Shown one piece after another: positions 16,338-25,264 of a stretch of 64,000 nt of DNA (positions are counted from its first letter, which is position 1; every line of letters starts with the position of its first letter). The translations under genes were made by a program, and so were the position numbers. The stretch is from Streptomyces albus subsp. albus. Lineage in GTDB: Bacteria > Actinomycetota > Actinomycetes > Streptomycetales > Streptomycetaceae. The stretch spans positions 1 to 64,000 of the forward strand of contig NZ_JOID01000031.1 of NCBI RefSeq assembly GCF_000719865.1. Reading direction: 5' to 3'. The notes below the pieces were generated by a model that was not told where the DNA came from, did not search any database, and saw only the letters and a program-made list of their open reading frames with translations.

Positions 16338-17635
16338 GCACGAACCTCACAGCCGCGGTCGCGAAGGGGCGCAGCGGCGGGAACGGGAAGCGGGACGGCA
16401 AGCGGGAGCGCGGCAGGCTGTCGTACCCGGTGGTCCTGCTGATCATCTCCGGGGTGCTGCTGCTCCTCTCCGTCCTGCGCGCCTGGACCGGCGCGGGCGA
16501 CCTCACCTCCTCCGGCCAGTACGGGGGCGCGCTGATCGCCGCCGTGCCGATCGGCCTCGCCGGACTCGGCGGCCTCTGGGCCGAGCGCGCGGGCGTCATC
16601 AACATCGGCCTCGAGGGCATGATGATGCTGGGCACCTTCTGCGCCGGCTGGGCCGGCTACCAGTACGGGCCGTGGGCCGCCGCGCTGGCGGGTGTCATCG
16701 GCGGTCTCCTCGGCGGACTGATCCACGCCATCGCCACGGTCTCCTTCGGCGTGGACCACATCATCTCCGGTGTGGCGATCAACATCCTGGCGCTGGGCGT
16801 CACCCAGTACCTCGCCAAGCTGCTGTTCGGCGCCGAGGGCTCCGAGGCGGCCGCCGCGGGCGGCAACGACAAGCAGTCGCCGCCGATGGACGACATGTCG
16901 AGGTTCTCCGTCCCCCTGCTCTCCGACTGGCTGGGCACCCTGGAGAAGAAGGACTGGTTCCTGCTCTCCGACGCGGCGGGCATCCTCCGCGGCCTGACCA
17001 CGGACGTGTCCTGGCTGACCCTGGTCGCCGCGGGACTCTTCGTCGGCACCTTCTTCGTCCTGTGGCGCTCCTCCTTCGGCCTGCGGCTGCGCTCCTGCGG
17101 TGAGAACCCGACCGCCGCGGAGTCGCTGGGCGTCAACGTCTACACGTACAAGTACGCGGCGCTGCTGGTCTCCGGCGGGCTCGCGGGCCTGGGCGGGGCG
17201 TTCATGGCCATCGGCGTGCACTTCTACTCCGACGGCCAGACCGGCGGGCGCGGCTACATCGGCCTCGCCACGATGATCTTCGGCAACTGGCGGCCGGGCG
17301 GCGTCGCGATGGGCGCGGGCCTCTTCGGCTTCATGGACAGCCTCCAGCTCCGCGGCGGCGGCGACACCGTCCACGCGCTGCTGCTGCTGGCCGTGGTGCT
17401 GCTGGTCGCCGTCACGCTGTGGAAGCTGCGTGTCACCAGCTACCGCACCGCCGCGATCAGTTCGGTCTTCGCGCTGCTGCTCGTGCTCTGGTACGCCTTC
17501 ACGGAGACGGTGCCGCGCGAGTTCGTCGAGGCCACCCCGTACGTCGCGACCCTGCTGGTGCTCGCGCTGGCCGCCCAGCGGCTGCGGGTGCCCAAGGCCA
17601 TCGGCAAGACCTACCAGAAAGGCCAGGGCAAGTAA
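16334..17635 (+). CDS. Nucleoside ABC transporter permease 2
   Basis: 433-residue second permease of the same family (NupC-like). A basic, Lys/Arg-rich N-terminus (residues 10-30) precedes about ten helices. AERAGVINIGLEGMMMLGTFCAGWAGY and SFGVDHIISGVAINILALGVTQYL match the ATPase-contact regions of permease 1, and GVNVYTYKYAALLVSGGLAGLGGAFMA is also typical. It overlaps permease 1 by 4 nt, and the cytidine deaminase GTG follows its stop without any gap, so transporter and catabolic enzymes are one transcription unit. Confidence 0.92.
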   Translation: MSTNLTAAVAKGRSGGNGKRDGKRERGRLSYPVVLLIISGVLLLLSVLRAWTGAGDLTSSGQYGGALIAAVPIGLAGLGGLWAERAGVINIGLEGMMMLGTFCAGWAGYQYGPWAAALAGVIGGLLGGLIHAIATVSFGVDHIISGVAINILALGVTQYLAKLLFGAEGSEAAAAGGNDKQSPPMDDMSRFSVPLLSDWLGTLEKKDWFLLSDAAGILRGLTTDVSWLTLVAAGLFVGTFFVLWRSSFGLRLRSCGENPTAAESLGVNVYTYKYAALLVSGGLAGLGGAFMAIGVHFYSDGQTGGRGYIGLATMIFGNWRPGGVAMGAGLFGFMDSLQLRGGGDTVHALLLLAVVLLVAVTLWKLRVTSYRTAAISSVFALLLVLWYAFTETVPREFVEATPYVATLLVLALAAQRLRVPKAIGKTYQKGQGK

Positions 17636-18136
17636 GTGACCGCTGTCCCCGTCCGGGAAACCGACTGGGAGGCCCTGCGCGGCGCGGCCCGGGACGTCAT
17701 GTCCCGGGCCTACGCCCCGTACTCCGGCTTCCCCGTGGGTGCCGCCGCGCTCACGGCCGACGGCCGTACCGTGACCGGCTGCAATGTGGAGAACGCCGCC
17801 TACGGGGTGGCCCTCTGCGCCGAGTGCGGTCTGATCTCGGAGCTCGTCGCGGGCGGCGGCGGCCGGCTCACCGCCTTCACCTGCTGCGGCCGGGACGGTG
17901 AACGGCTGATGCCGTGCGGCCGCTGCCGGCAGCTGCTGTGGGAGCACGGCGGCCCGGACCTGCTTGTGGACACGCCGTCCGGCATCCGTCCGATGACCGA
18001 GGTGCTGCCCGACGCCTTCGGCGCTGACGACCTCGGCCGTCACGGCAGCCGCACGGGCGGGGAACGGCACGGCGCGGGCGGGGAACAGCACGCCACCGGC
18101 GGGGAACAGCACGGCACAGCAGAAGGGCAGCACTGA
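17636..18136 (+). CDS. cdd: Cytidine deaminase with a His/Gln-rich tail
   Basis: 166 residues. The first ~130 form the tetrameric-type cytidine deaminase that converts (deoxy)cytidine to (deoxy)uridine. NVENAAYG binds ribose, CAEC carries one zinc Cys and the catalytic Glu, and MPCGRCRQLLWE the other two Cys. The last ~30 residues are absent from ordinary Cdd proteins and consist of GGERHGA, GGEQHAT and GGEQHGT units encoded by ~21-bp repeats (about 18055-18133). GTG start directly after the permease stop; the TGA overlaps the deoA ATG. The catalytic call is secure; the tail may bind metal or be neutral. Confidence 0.93.
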   Translation: MTAVPVRETDWEALRGAARDVMSRAYAPYSGFPVGAAALTADGRTVTGCNVENAAYGVALCAECGLISELVAGGGGRLTAFTCCGRDGERLMPCGRCRQLLWEHGGPDLLVDTPSGIRPMTEVLPDAFGADDLGRHGSRTGGERHGAGGEQHATGGEQHGTAEGQH

Positions 18137-19431
18137 TGGAACCCATGGACGCCGTCTCCGTCATCCGGACCAAGCGCGACAAGGGCCGGCTGACCGACGC
18201 CCAGATCGACTGGGTCATCGACGCCTACACCCGCGGCACGGTCGCCGACGAGCAGATGTCCGCGCTCGCCATGGCGATCCTGCTCAACGGCATGGACCGC
18301 GCGGAGACCGCCCGCTGGACCGCGGCGATGATCGCCTCCGGTGAGCGGATGGACTTCTCCTCGCTGCCCCGCCCCACCGCGGACAAGCACTCCACCGGCG
18401 GCGTGGGCGACAAGATCACGCTGCCGCTCGCGCCGCTGGTCGCCGCCTGCGGCGCGGCCGTGCCGCAGCTCTCCGGCCGCGGCCTCGGCCACACCGGCGG
18501 CACGCTCGACAAGCTGGAGTCGGTCCCCGGCTGGCGGGCGTCGCTGTCCAACGCCGAGATGATGGCCGTGCTGCGGGACGTCGGCGCCGTCATCTGCGCG
18601 GCGGGCGACGGGCTCGCCCCGGCCGACAAGAAGCTGTACGCGCTGCGCGACGTCACCGGCACCGTCGAGGCGATACCGCTGATCGCCGCCTCGATCATGT
18701 CCAAGAAGATCGCCGAGGGCACGGGCTCCCTGGTGCTGGACGTGAAGGTGGGCTCCGGCGCCTTCATGAAGAACCTGGCCGACGCCCGCGAGCTGGCCAC
18801 CACCATGGTCGGCCTCGGCACCGACCACGGCGTACGGACCACCGCCCTGCTCACCGACATGTCGGTGCCCCTCGGCCTCACCGCGGGCAACGCCCTCGAA
18901 GTCCGGGAATCGGTGGAGGTGCTGGCGGGCGGCGGGCCCGCGGACGTGGTCGAGCTGACCCTGGCGCTGGCCCGCGAGATGCTCGACGCGGCCGGGCTGC
19001 CGGACGCCGACCCCGCCAAGGCGCTGGCCGACGGCTCCGCCATGGACCACTGGCGCCGCATGATCGCGGCCCAGGGCGGCGACCCGGACGCGCCGCTGCC
19101 GGTCTCGCGCGAGCAGCATGTCGTGACCGCCCCCGCCTCGGGCGTGCTCACCGCCCTGGACGCCTACGCGGTCGGCGTGGCCGCCTGGCGCCTGGGCGCG
19201 GGCCGGGCCCGCAAGGAGGACCCGGTGCAGGCCGCGGCGGGCATCGAGATCCACGCCAAGCCGGGCGCGGAGGTCACGGCGGGTCAGCCGCTGCTGACCC
19301 TGCACACCGACACCCCGGAGCGTTTCGGCTACGCCGTCGAGGCCCTGGAGGGCGCGGTGGCCGTGCAGCCCCCGGGCACGCCGTACGAGCCGTCGCCGAT
19401 CGTGCTGGAGCGCATCGCCGCGGACGCCTGA
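18136..19431 (+). CDS. deoA: Thymidine/pyrimidine-nucleoside phosphorylase
   Basis: 431 residues. It splits thymidine or (deoxy)uridine with phosphate to give the base and (deoxy)ribose 1-phosphate. The family signature is in DKHSTGGVGDKITLPLAPLVAACG, with LSGRGLGHTGGTLDKLES binding phosphate and substrate, and LVLDVKVGSGAFMK later. The usual helical domain and C-terminal alpha/beta domain are complete and full length. The ATG overlaps the cdd stop, so it is the last gene of the transporter-cdd-deoA operon; a strong hairpin follows. Its product is expected to go to the mutase and DeoC encoded 16-18 kb further on. Confidence 0.95.
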   Translation: MEPMDAVSVIRTKRDKGRLTDAQIDWVIDAYTRGTVADEQMSALAMAILLNGMDRAETARWTAAMIASGERMDFSSLPRPTADKHSTGGVGDKITLPLAPLVAACGAAVPQLSGRGLGHTGGTLDKLESVPGWRASLSNAEMMAVLRDVGAVICAAGDGLAPADKKLYALRDVTGTVEAIPLIAASIMSKKIAEGTGSLVLDVKVGSGAFMKNLADARELATTMVGLGTDHGVRTTALLTDMSVPLGLTAGNALEVRESVEVLAGGGPADVVELTLALAREMLDAAGLPDADPAKALADGSAMDHWRRMIAAQGGDPDAPLPVSREQHVVTAPASGVLTALDAYAVGVAAWRLGAGRARKEDPVQAAAGIEIHAKPGAEVTAGQPLLTLHTDTPERFGYAVEALEGAVAVQPPGTPYEPSPIVLERIAADA

Positions 19432-19535
19432 GAGACGGCCCCGGGACGCCCGGCGCGCGGGACGCGCCGGCGGTCGCCCCCCGGCTCGACGAGACCGCCC
19501 GCACGGGGCTGGGCCCCACCCCGCCCCGTACGGGT

Positions 19536-19569
19536 GAAAGGGACCGGTGGACCCGCACCGGTCCCTTTC
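19536..19569 (+). terminator. Terminator after the nucleoside operon
   Basis: GAAAGGGACCGGTG and CACCGGTCCCTTTC form a perfect 14-bp stem with a 6-nt loop, about 105 nt after deoA and 42 nt before the next gene. Confidence 0.85.
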
Positions 19570-19610
19570 GGCATGCTGGGATCGGTGACGCACCGATTGA
19601 GGAGACCGCC

Positions 19611-20201
19611 GTGAGCGCACTCACCGTCGACCACCAGCCCGGCAACGGCTACGAGTGGGCCGACCTCGTCCGCTTCTGGAAGGAGACGGACGCCCCCGAG
19701 GGCTGCAGGGTGGAGATCATCGAGGGGATCATCACCGTGTCACCGCCACCTGCCAACGACCACAACAACATCGCTGACGACATCCAGCGCCTGCTGTACA
19801 CCGTGATTCCCCGGGAGTGGGGGATCTACCAAACCCAGGGTGTCTCCGTACCGGGCCGCAAGGGGCTCTTCATCCCGGATCTCGCGGTGATCCCGAAGGA
19901 GGCGCTCGACACCCCCGGCTATGAGATTCCCGCCGGGCATGCCCGGTTGATCGTGGAGATCACCTCGGAGAGCAACGCACGCACCGACCGGCTCAGCAAG
20001 CCGAGAGCCTATGCCTCGGCCGGCGTTCCGCTGTATCTGCTCGTGGACGCCTGGGCGCCGGGTGGGCCGACCGTGACCCTCTACGGGGAGCCGGTCGGTG
20101 ATGTGTACCGGCTCCTCCAAGCGGGCAAGTTCGGTGACGGCATTCATGTGCCGGCGCCCTTCGATCTCGTGATCGACACGGGCGTATTCCCGGTCGCCTG
20201 A
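19611..20201 (+). CDS. Uma2-family (DUF820) putative restriction-fold nuclease
   Basis: 196 residues. Uma2 proteins carry a PD-(D/E)XK nuclease fold and are numerous in Streptomyces and cyanobacteria; their role is poorly known. Visible are RVEIIEGIITVSPPP, then the acidic core FIPDLAVIPKEAL and ARLIVEITSESNARTDRLSKPRAYASAGVPLYLLVD, with Asp, Glu-x-Thr and Lys at the family positions, so it looks intact. GTG start after GAGGAGACC. It stands alone between two hairpins. Its base composition is slightly lower in GC than its neighbours, but there are no other signs of transfer. Confidence 0.87.
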   Translation: MSALTVDHQPGNGYEWADLVRFWKETDAPEGCRVEIIEGIITVSPPPANDHNNIADDIQRLLYTVIPREWGIYQTQGVSVPGRKGLFIPDLAVIPKEALDTPGYEIPAGHARLIVEITSESNARTDRLSKPRAYASAGVPLYLLVDAWAPGGPTVTLYGEPVGDVYRLLQAGKFGDGIHVPAPFDLVIDTGVFPVA

Positions 20202-20221
20202 GGCCGCCAACTGGCCCGAGC

Positions 20222-20272
20222 TGTGCCGGGGCCCTTTCTCCCCTCGTAAGGAGAAGAAAAGGCCCCGGCACA
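20222..20272. terminator. Bidirectional terminator between Uma2 and MFS genes
   Basis: TGTGCCGGGGCC and GGCCCCGGCACA form a 12-bp outer stem, with an inner TTCTCC/GGAGAA stem. It lies between convergent genes. Confidence 0.85.
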
Positions 20273-20285
20273 CCTCCTTATGAGG

Positions 20286-21689
20286 TCAGGACCGCGCGTA
20301 CGCCGCCGGGTGTGCCGCCCGGCAGCGGCGCTCCGCCAAGGCCCTGCGGGTCGCGTACAGCGTGATGCCCGCCGCCGCGACCACGGCCACCAGCCCGAGA
20401 GCCACCGTGCCCGGCCAGCCCGCCGCGTGGTACGCCAGGGCGCCCACCGCGCCGCCAACGCTGGAGCCCACGTAGTACGCCGCCTGGTACAGCGCCGAGG
20501 CCTGCGCCCGTCCCGTGCACGCGGACCGGCTGACGGAGGACGAGGCCACCGCGTGGCCGGTGAAGAAGCCCGCCGTGACGAGCACCAGCCCGGCGAGCAC
20601 CGCCGCGATCGCGTCGGCCAGGCTGACCAGCAGCCCCGCCGCCGTCGTCACCACCGCCGCGTAGAGCGCGCCGCGCCGCCCGAGCCGGGCGACCAGCCGG
20701 CCCGCCGCGGCGGATGCCACCGTCCCCACCAGGTAGACCAGGAAGACCGAGCCCGCGACCCCCTGGGGCAGCCCGAACGGCTCGTCGGCCAGCCGGTAGC
20801 CGATCACCGTGTAGACCGCGCCGAAGACGGTCATGAAGAGCGCGCCGATCGCGTACAGCCGGCACAGCAGCGGATCGGAGAGATGCCCGCCGACGGTCCG
20901 CAGCAGGGCCCGCGGGCCGGCCCCGGCCGGGGTGAAGTGCCGGGCCGGGGGCACCAGCAGCCGGAAGACGGCCGCGCAGACCACCGCCAGCAGGGCGAGC
21001 ACGCCGAGCGCCGCCCGCCAGCCCCACAGCTGGGCGACCCAGCCGGTGACGATCCGGCCGGACATGCCGCCGACGCTGTTGCCCGCGACGAACAGCCCGA
21101 CCGCCCCGACCAGCGCCTTCGCCCGGACCTCCTCGGCCAGGAAGGCCATCGCGGAGGCGGGCAGCCCGGCGAGCGCCACGCCCTGGACGGTGCGCAGTGC
21201 CACGAGCGTGCCGAGATCCGGGGCGAACGGGACCGCCAGCGCGATCAGTACGGCGACCGTCAGCGAACCGGTCATCAGCGCCCGCCGCCCGAAGCGCTCG
21301 GAGAGCGCGCTCAGCGGCAGCACCGCCAGCGCCAGCCCGAGGGTGGCGCCGGAGACGGTCCAGCTCGCCGCGTCGGGGGTGGCCCGGAGATCGGCCGAGA
21401 TGGCGGGGAGCAGCGCCTGCGTGGAGTAGAGCAGGGCGAAGGTGGCCAGACCGGCGGCGAACAGGGCGAGGCTGAGCCGCCGGTAACCGGGGCCGCCGGG
21501 GCGGAGCCGGGTGGCGTCGGCGTCGGAGGCGGCCCCGGCGTGGCCGCCGACCCCGGCCGCGACGCGCGCCGCGGAGGTGGAGCCCGGGGAGGGCACGGAG
21601 GAGCTCGGGGAGGACGGCGAGGACGGGGACGTCGGGTGGGCGGCGCCCGCGCGGATCACGGCGGACGCCCCGGTATCGGCGGGAGACAT
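20286..21689 (-). CDS. MFS transporter (arabinose-efflux/YnfM-like)
   Basis: 467-residue drug/solute exporter of the major facilitator superfamily. The first ~65 residues are disordered and Ser/Pro/Ala-rich. Twelve helices follow, with the loop 2-3 signature LSERFGRRALMTGS and a matching loop 8-9 ARLGRRGALY. The ATG is 6 nt downstream of a -10-like TACGGT (21701-21696), so the transcript is probably leaderless. It is divergent from a LysR regulator with a LysR-type box between them, the common arrangement for a regulator controlling its exporter. Substrate unknown. Confidence 0.88.
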   Translation of the reverse strand: MSPADTGASAVIRAGAAHPTSPSSPSSPSSSVPSPGSTSAARVAAGVGGHAGAASDADATRLRPGGPGYRRLSLALFAAGLATFALLYSTQALLPAISADLRATPDAASWTVSGATLGLALAVLPLSALSERFGRRALMTGSLTVAVLIALAVPFAPDLGTLVALRTVQGVALAGLPASAMAFLAEEVRAKALVGAVGLFVAGNSVGGMSGRIVTGWVAQLWGWRAALGVLALLAVVCAAVFRLLVPPARHFTPAGAGPRALLRTVGGHLSDPLLCRLYAIGALFMTVFGAVYTVIGYRLADEPFGLPQGVAGSVFLVYLVGTVASAAAGRLVARLGRRGALYAAVVTTAAGLLVSLADAIAAVLAGLVLVTAGFFTGHAVASSSVSRSACTGRAQASALYQAAYYVGSSVGGAVGALAYHAAGWPGTVALGLVAVVAAAGITLYATRRALAERRCRAAHPAAYARS

Positions 21690-21721
21690 ACCGGAACCGT
21701 AGGCACGCGCGCTTTAATGCG

Positions 21722-21734
21722 TCCAATGCATGGA
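21722..21734. promoter_or_regulatory. LysR-type box (T-N11-A) between MFS and LysR genes
   Basis: TCCAATGCATGGA has inverted TCCA/TGGA arms and the T-N11-A form of LysR operators. It lies 33-45 bp upstream of the MFS start, over its -35 region. Confidence 0.55.
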
Positions 21735-21782
21735 ATCCGGGAAAACGATGCTCTGCCGCATGACGGCAGTTGAGGGGCGCGC

Positions 21783-22775
21783 GTGTCACCGAACAGGAAC
21801 GAAAAAGACATGCCGGTGACAGCCGGGGGCGCTCCCGCCACCGAGGCCGCGGCCGCCGCCGGGCTGGAGGCCGGCTCCTGGCCGGCGCTGCTCGCCCCGC
21901 GCCTCGCCCAGTTCGCGGGGGTCGCCCGGTACGAGCACGTCACGCGGGCGGCGGAGGAGCTCGCCGTGCCGCAGTCCACCCTGAGCCGGGCCATGGTCCG
22001 GCTGGAGCGGGACCTCGGGGTCGCGCTCTTCGCCCGGCACGGCCGCACGGTGTCGCTCACCCCGGCGGGCCGCACCTTCCTGCGTTCCGTGGAACGGGCC
22101 CTCGCCGAGGTGGAGCGCGCCGCCGAGTCGGTACGGGCCGACGCCGATCCGGCCGCGGGCAAGGTCGCCTTCGGCTTCCTCCACACCCTCGGGCCGGAGA
22201 CCGTGCCGGGCCTCATCCGGGCCTTCCGCGCCGACCATCCCCGGGTCCGCTTCCAGCTCGTGCAGAACTACGGGGAGGCGATGCTCGAACGGCTCCGCGC
22301 GGGCGAACTCGACCTCTGCCTCACCGCACCCGTGCCGGACGCCCCGGACCTGGTGGCCCGGCGGCTGGACGAGCAGCGGCTGCGGCTGGTCGTCCCGGAG
22401 GGCCACCGGCTGGCCCGCCGCAAGCGGGTGCGGCTCGCGGAGGCGGCCGAGGAGGTCTTCGTCACGCTCGAACCGGGGTACGGGCTGCGCCTCATCACCG
22501 ACGCGCTGTGCGCGGAGGCGGGCTTCAAGCCGCGGGTGGCGTTCGAGGGGGAGGAGGCCGAGACCCTGAGGGGGCTGGTGGCCGCGGGCCTGGGCGTGGC
22601 GCTGCTGCCGCCACCGGCGGTACCGAGGCCGGGGGTGGCGGAGCTGACGGTCACGGCGCCGCGCGCGGTCCGGGAGATCGGCGTGGCCTGGCTGGACGGC
22701 CACCCGGACACGCCCCCGGTGGCGGCCTTCAAGCGCTTTCTCCTCTCCCGCCGCGGCCGTCTGCTGCCCCGCTGA
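21783..22775 (+). CDS. LysR-family transcriptional regulator
   Basis: 330 residues. The N-terminal winged helix-turn-helix is HVTRAAEELAVPQSTLSRAMVRLERDLGVALFARHGRTVSLTPAGR (around residues 55-100). A ~200-residue effector-binding domain follows, with GFLHTLGPETVPGLI at its start and GLGVALLPPPAVPRPG near the end, as in the YnfL/GltC branch that senses small metabolites. GTG 21783 has GAGGGG upstream; ATG 21810 is an in-frame alternative. It is divergent from the MFS exporter and presumably controls it and itself through the T-N11-A box. Confidence 0.9.
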   Translation: MSPNRNEKDMPVTAGGAPATEAAAAAGLEAGSWPALLAPRLAQFAGVARYEHVTRAAEELAVPQSTLSRAMVRLERDLGVALFARHGRTVSLTPAGRTFLRSVERALAEVERAAESVRADADPAAGKVAFGFLHTLGPETVPGLIRAFRADHPRVRFQLVQNYGEAMLERLRAGELDLCLTAPVPDAPDLVARRLDEQRLRLVVPEGHRLARRKRVRLAEAAEEVFVTLEPGYGLRLITDALCAEAGFKPRVAFEGEEAETLRGLVAAGLGVALLPPPAVPRPGVAELTVTAPRAVREIGVAWLDGHPDTPPVAAFKRFLLSRRGRLLPR

Positions 22776-22823
22776 GCGGGCCCGGCCGTGGAGGCCCGCC
22801 CGGAATGCCGCCCGGCCCGGAAG

Positions 22824-22843
22824 GCCGCGCCGCGCGGCGCGGC
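22824..22843. terminator. Palindrome between convergent LysR and hydrolase genes
   Basis: A perfect 20-bp GC palindrome, GCCGCGCCGC followed by its complement with no loop, lies between converging genes. It is a possible terminator, though a cruciform of pure GC can arise by composition. Confidence 0.4.
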
Positions 22844-22863
22844 GGGGGCCCGGCGGCACGGCC

Positions 22864-23652
22864 TCACCCCCGCCGGAGCCGCCCCGCCCCGGTCCCGGCC
22901 GCCCGGAAGCCCACCGCGAGGGGCATCCGCAGCCCCAGCGGCGGCGGGGCCGCCAGCGCGTCCTCCACCGGCCGGGAGAACCCGCGCTCGAAGAGCGAGC
23001 CGAGGGTGAAGTCCGCTGCCAGAGCCCGGACTTCGGCACGGTGCTGCCGCAGCCCGTGCCCGTCCGAGTGGACCTCGAAGCGGCAGATGTCGCGGTTGGC
23101 CTTCTTGACGCGCTGCGCGTAGCGGTAGGACTGCTCGGGGTCGGCCCGCTCGTCGTTCGTCCCGTGCACCAGCAGCACCCGGCGCCCCGCCAGCTGCTTC
23201 ACGGGGTCGGGGTCGGGCGCGTTCTTGCCCTCCGCCGGCAGCCACGGGGCCAGCGCCAGCACGCAGTTGACCGCCGGCCGGCCCGCGGCGAGCAGCGCGG
23301 CCCGGGCCCCCATGCCCGTCCCGGCGAGGCAGACGGGTATGTCGCCGTAGCGCCGGACAACCTCGTCGACGGCCCAGGCGGTGTCCTCCACCGGGTGGGC
23401 CGCGGAACCGTTCCAGCCCCGGCGGCGGTAGTGGACGGCGTGGACCACGAGCCCGTCGTCGTGCCCGGCGCGGGCGAGGTGGCGGGCGAGCGGCAGCACC
23501 GCCGAGGCCGTCACGGGGGACGGCCGCCCCGTGCCCTCCGGTGGACCGTCCGCGAGCACCAGTACGGCCCCGCTCACCGCCGTTCTCCGCCCGGTCGTCC
23601 CCACCGCCCGTCCCAACCGGGCACCCCGCGCCGGCACTGCTTGCTGAGCCAT
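22864..23652 (-). CDS. Alpha/beta-hydrolase (dienelactone hydrolase-like)
   Basis: 262 residues. GTGMGARAALLAAGRPAV near the middle sits where the nucleophile elbow belongs, but the usual G-x-S-x-G Ser is Gly-Met here (GTGMGA), so catalysis is uncertain. Asp and His candidates follow in LLVHGTNDERADPEQS and VHSDGHGLRQHRAEVRAL. HAVHYRRRGWNGS and HPVEDTAWAVDEVVRRYGD support the fold. Start chosen at ATG 23652, where homology-like sequence begins; the longer frame has no ribosome site. It is divergent from add. Physiological role unknown. Confidence 0.72.
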   Translation of the reverse strand: MAQQAVPARGARLGRAVGTTGRRTAVSGAVLVLADGPPEGTGRPSPVTASAVLPLARHLARAGHDDGLVVHAVHYRRRGWNGSAAHPVEDTAWAVDEVVRRYGDIPVCLAGTGMGARAALLAAGRPAVNCVLALAPWLPAEGKNAPDPDPVKQLAGRRVLLVHGTNDERADPEQSYRYAQRVKKANRDICRFEVHSDGHGLRQHRAEVRALAADFTLGSLFERGFSRPVEDALAAPPPLGLRMPLAVGFRAAGTGAGRLRRG

Positions 23653-23769
23653 GACAGAACCTTGGCAGACGTCCGGGTGTACTCCACCGCACGGAAAGGT
23701 CACCGTTGTGCATCCATCACCGCGGTCACCGGCCGCGTCCCCGCCGGTCACGCCGGGACGGCCGGGAGG

Positions 23770-23793
23770 TCTACGCGTTCTACGCGCGTAGGA
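23770..23793 (+). promoter_or_regulatory. Nucleoside-regulon palindrome (site and a half) at the add promoter
   Basis: A half-site TCTACGCG (23770-23777) is followed directly by the full site TTCTACGCGCGTAGGA (23778-23793). The full site ends 2 bp before the -10-like TAAAGT (23796-23801), which is 6 nt before the add ATG. Confidence 0.8.
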
Positions 23794-23807
23794 GTTAAAG
23801 TACGGAG

Positions 23808-24959
23808 ATGACGGAGACGACGCACCAGACCCGAGGCAGGACCCCCGACGCGGACCAGATCCGCCGCGCCCCGAAGGCCCTGCTCCACGACCACCTCGAC
23901 GGCGGCCTCCGCCCCGCGACCGTCGTCGAGCTCGCCGCCGAACAGGGCTACGACGGCCTGCCGGAGACCGACCCCGCCGCGCTCGGCCGCTGGTTCCGCG
24001 AGGCCGCGGACTCCGGCTCCCTGGAGCGGTACCTGGAGACCTTCGCCCACACCTGCGCCGTCATGCAGACCCGCGAGGCGCTCTTCCGGGTGGCCGCGGA
24101 GTGCGCCGAGGACCTCGCCGCCGACGGCGTCGTCTACGCCGAGGTCCGCTACGCGCCGGAGCAGCACCTCACCGGCGGGCTCGCCCTGGAGGAGGTCGTG
24201 GAGGCCGTCAACGAGGGCTTCCGCGAGGGCGAGCGCCGGGCCCGGGAGAACGGGCACCGCATCCGCGTCGGCGCCCTGCTGACCGCCATGCGGCACGCCG
24301 CCCGCTCCCTGGAGATCGCCGAACTCGCCAACCGCTACCGCGACCTGGGCGTCGTCGGGTTCGACATCGCGGGCGCCGAGGCGGGCTTCCCGCCCACCCG
24401 CCACCTCGACGCCTTCGAGTACCTCAAGCGCGAGAACAACCACTTCACCATCCACGCGGGTGAGGCGTTCGGCCTGCCGTCCATCTGGCAGGCGCTCCAG
24501 TGGTGCGGAGCCGACCGGCTCGGCCACGGCGTCCGCATCATCGACGACATCCAGGTCGCCGCGGACGGCACGGTGAAGCTCGGGCGGCTCGCCTCCTACG
24601 TCCGCGACAAGCGCGTCCCGCTGGAGCTGTGCCCGACCTCCAACCTCCAGACGGGCGCCGCGGAGTCGTACCGCGAACACCCCATCGGTGTGCTGCGCGA
24701 CCTGTGTTTCCGCGCCACGGTCAACACCGACAACCGGCTCATGAGCGGGACGAGCATGAGCACCGAGTTCGAGCGGCTGGTCGAGGCCTTCGGCTACACC
24801 CTCGATGACATGCAGTGGTTCACGGTGAACGCCATGAAGTCCGCCTTCATCCCGTTCGACGAACGTCTCGCCATGATCAACGACGTGATCAAGCCCGGCT
24901 ATGCCGAGCTGAAGTCCGAGTGGCTCTTCCGTGAGACGGGTGGTGGCGCGCAGGGCTGA
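23808..24959 (+). CDS. add: Adenosine deaminase
   Basis: 383 residues. It hydrolyses (deoxy)adenosine to (deoxy)inosine, which punA can then phosphorolyse. Zinc and catalytic residues are all present: His27 and His29 in [16 protein letters not shown] with the metal His and catalytic Glu, HGVRI, and NTDNR with the metal Asp. Length is normal for the prokaryotic family. The ATG is 6 nt from a -10-like TAAAGT, so the message is probably leaderless, and the nucleoside palindrome abuts that -10. It stands alone, divergent from the hydrolase gene. Confidence 0.96.
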   Translation: MTETTHQTRGRTPDADQIRRAPKALLHDHLDGGLRPATVVELAAEQGYDGLPETDPAALGRWFREAADSGSLERYLETFAHTCAVMQTREALFRVAAECAEDLAADGVVYAEVRYAPEQHLTGGLALEEVVEAVNEGFREGERRARENGHRIRVGALLTAMRHAARSLEIAELANRYRDLGVVGFDIAGAEAGFPPTRHLDAFEYLKRENNHFTIHAGEAFGLPSIWQALQWCGADRLGHGVRIIDDIQVAADGTVKLGRLASYVRDKRVPLELCPTSNLQTGAAESYREHPIGVLRDLCFRATVNTDNRLMSGTSMSTEFERLVEAFGYTLDDMQWFTVNAMKSAFIPFDERLAMINDVIKPGYAELKSEWLFRETGGGAQG

Positions 24960-25264
24960 CGGTGAACGGGGCCGGCCGGCGGGGCGCCGGGTCTGCGGGG
25001 CGCTGGGGCCGGACCGCTGGGGCGCCGGGCCGGGACGGCGACCGGGGCGGGAGGACGCGGCGGCCCGCCCCGCCGGGCGTCCGGGGCCGTCCGCCCCGCC
25101 GGGCGGAGGACATGCGGAGGCCGCCGGGGCGACGCGCCCGGCCGTTGATTGCGGCCATCTCCGCAGGTGACTACGTTGCGCATGCGTTCGGTGGCGGAGC
25201 GTATGCGCAGGCTTCCGCTCGTCCGTCGAATCGCACCACCTCCCCCCAGCAGAGGATGTACGCG
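24960..25264. promoter_or_regulatory. Leader region of the His-rich protein gene
   Basis: No gene is seen. The last 100 bp contain an inverted pair TGCGCAT (25177-25183) and ATGCGCA (25203-25209), spaced 19 bp, with GCGCATGCG overlapping the first arm. This may be an operator; I could not match it to a known metal-regulator box with confidence. Confidence 0.4.

Noticed and set aside
16241..18133. 630-codon minus-strand frame opposite permease 2 and cdd
   Set aside because: Shadow of membrane-protein and zinc-enzyme coding sequence; no family features.
25177..25209. Zur or Nur box upstream of the His-rich protein
   Set aside because: The TGCGCAT/ATGCGCA pair has neither the AT-rich core of Streptomyces Zur sites nor clear TTGCAA arms; kept only as an unspecific inverted repeat.
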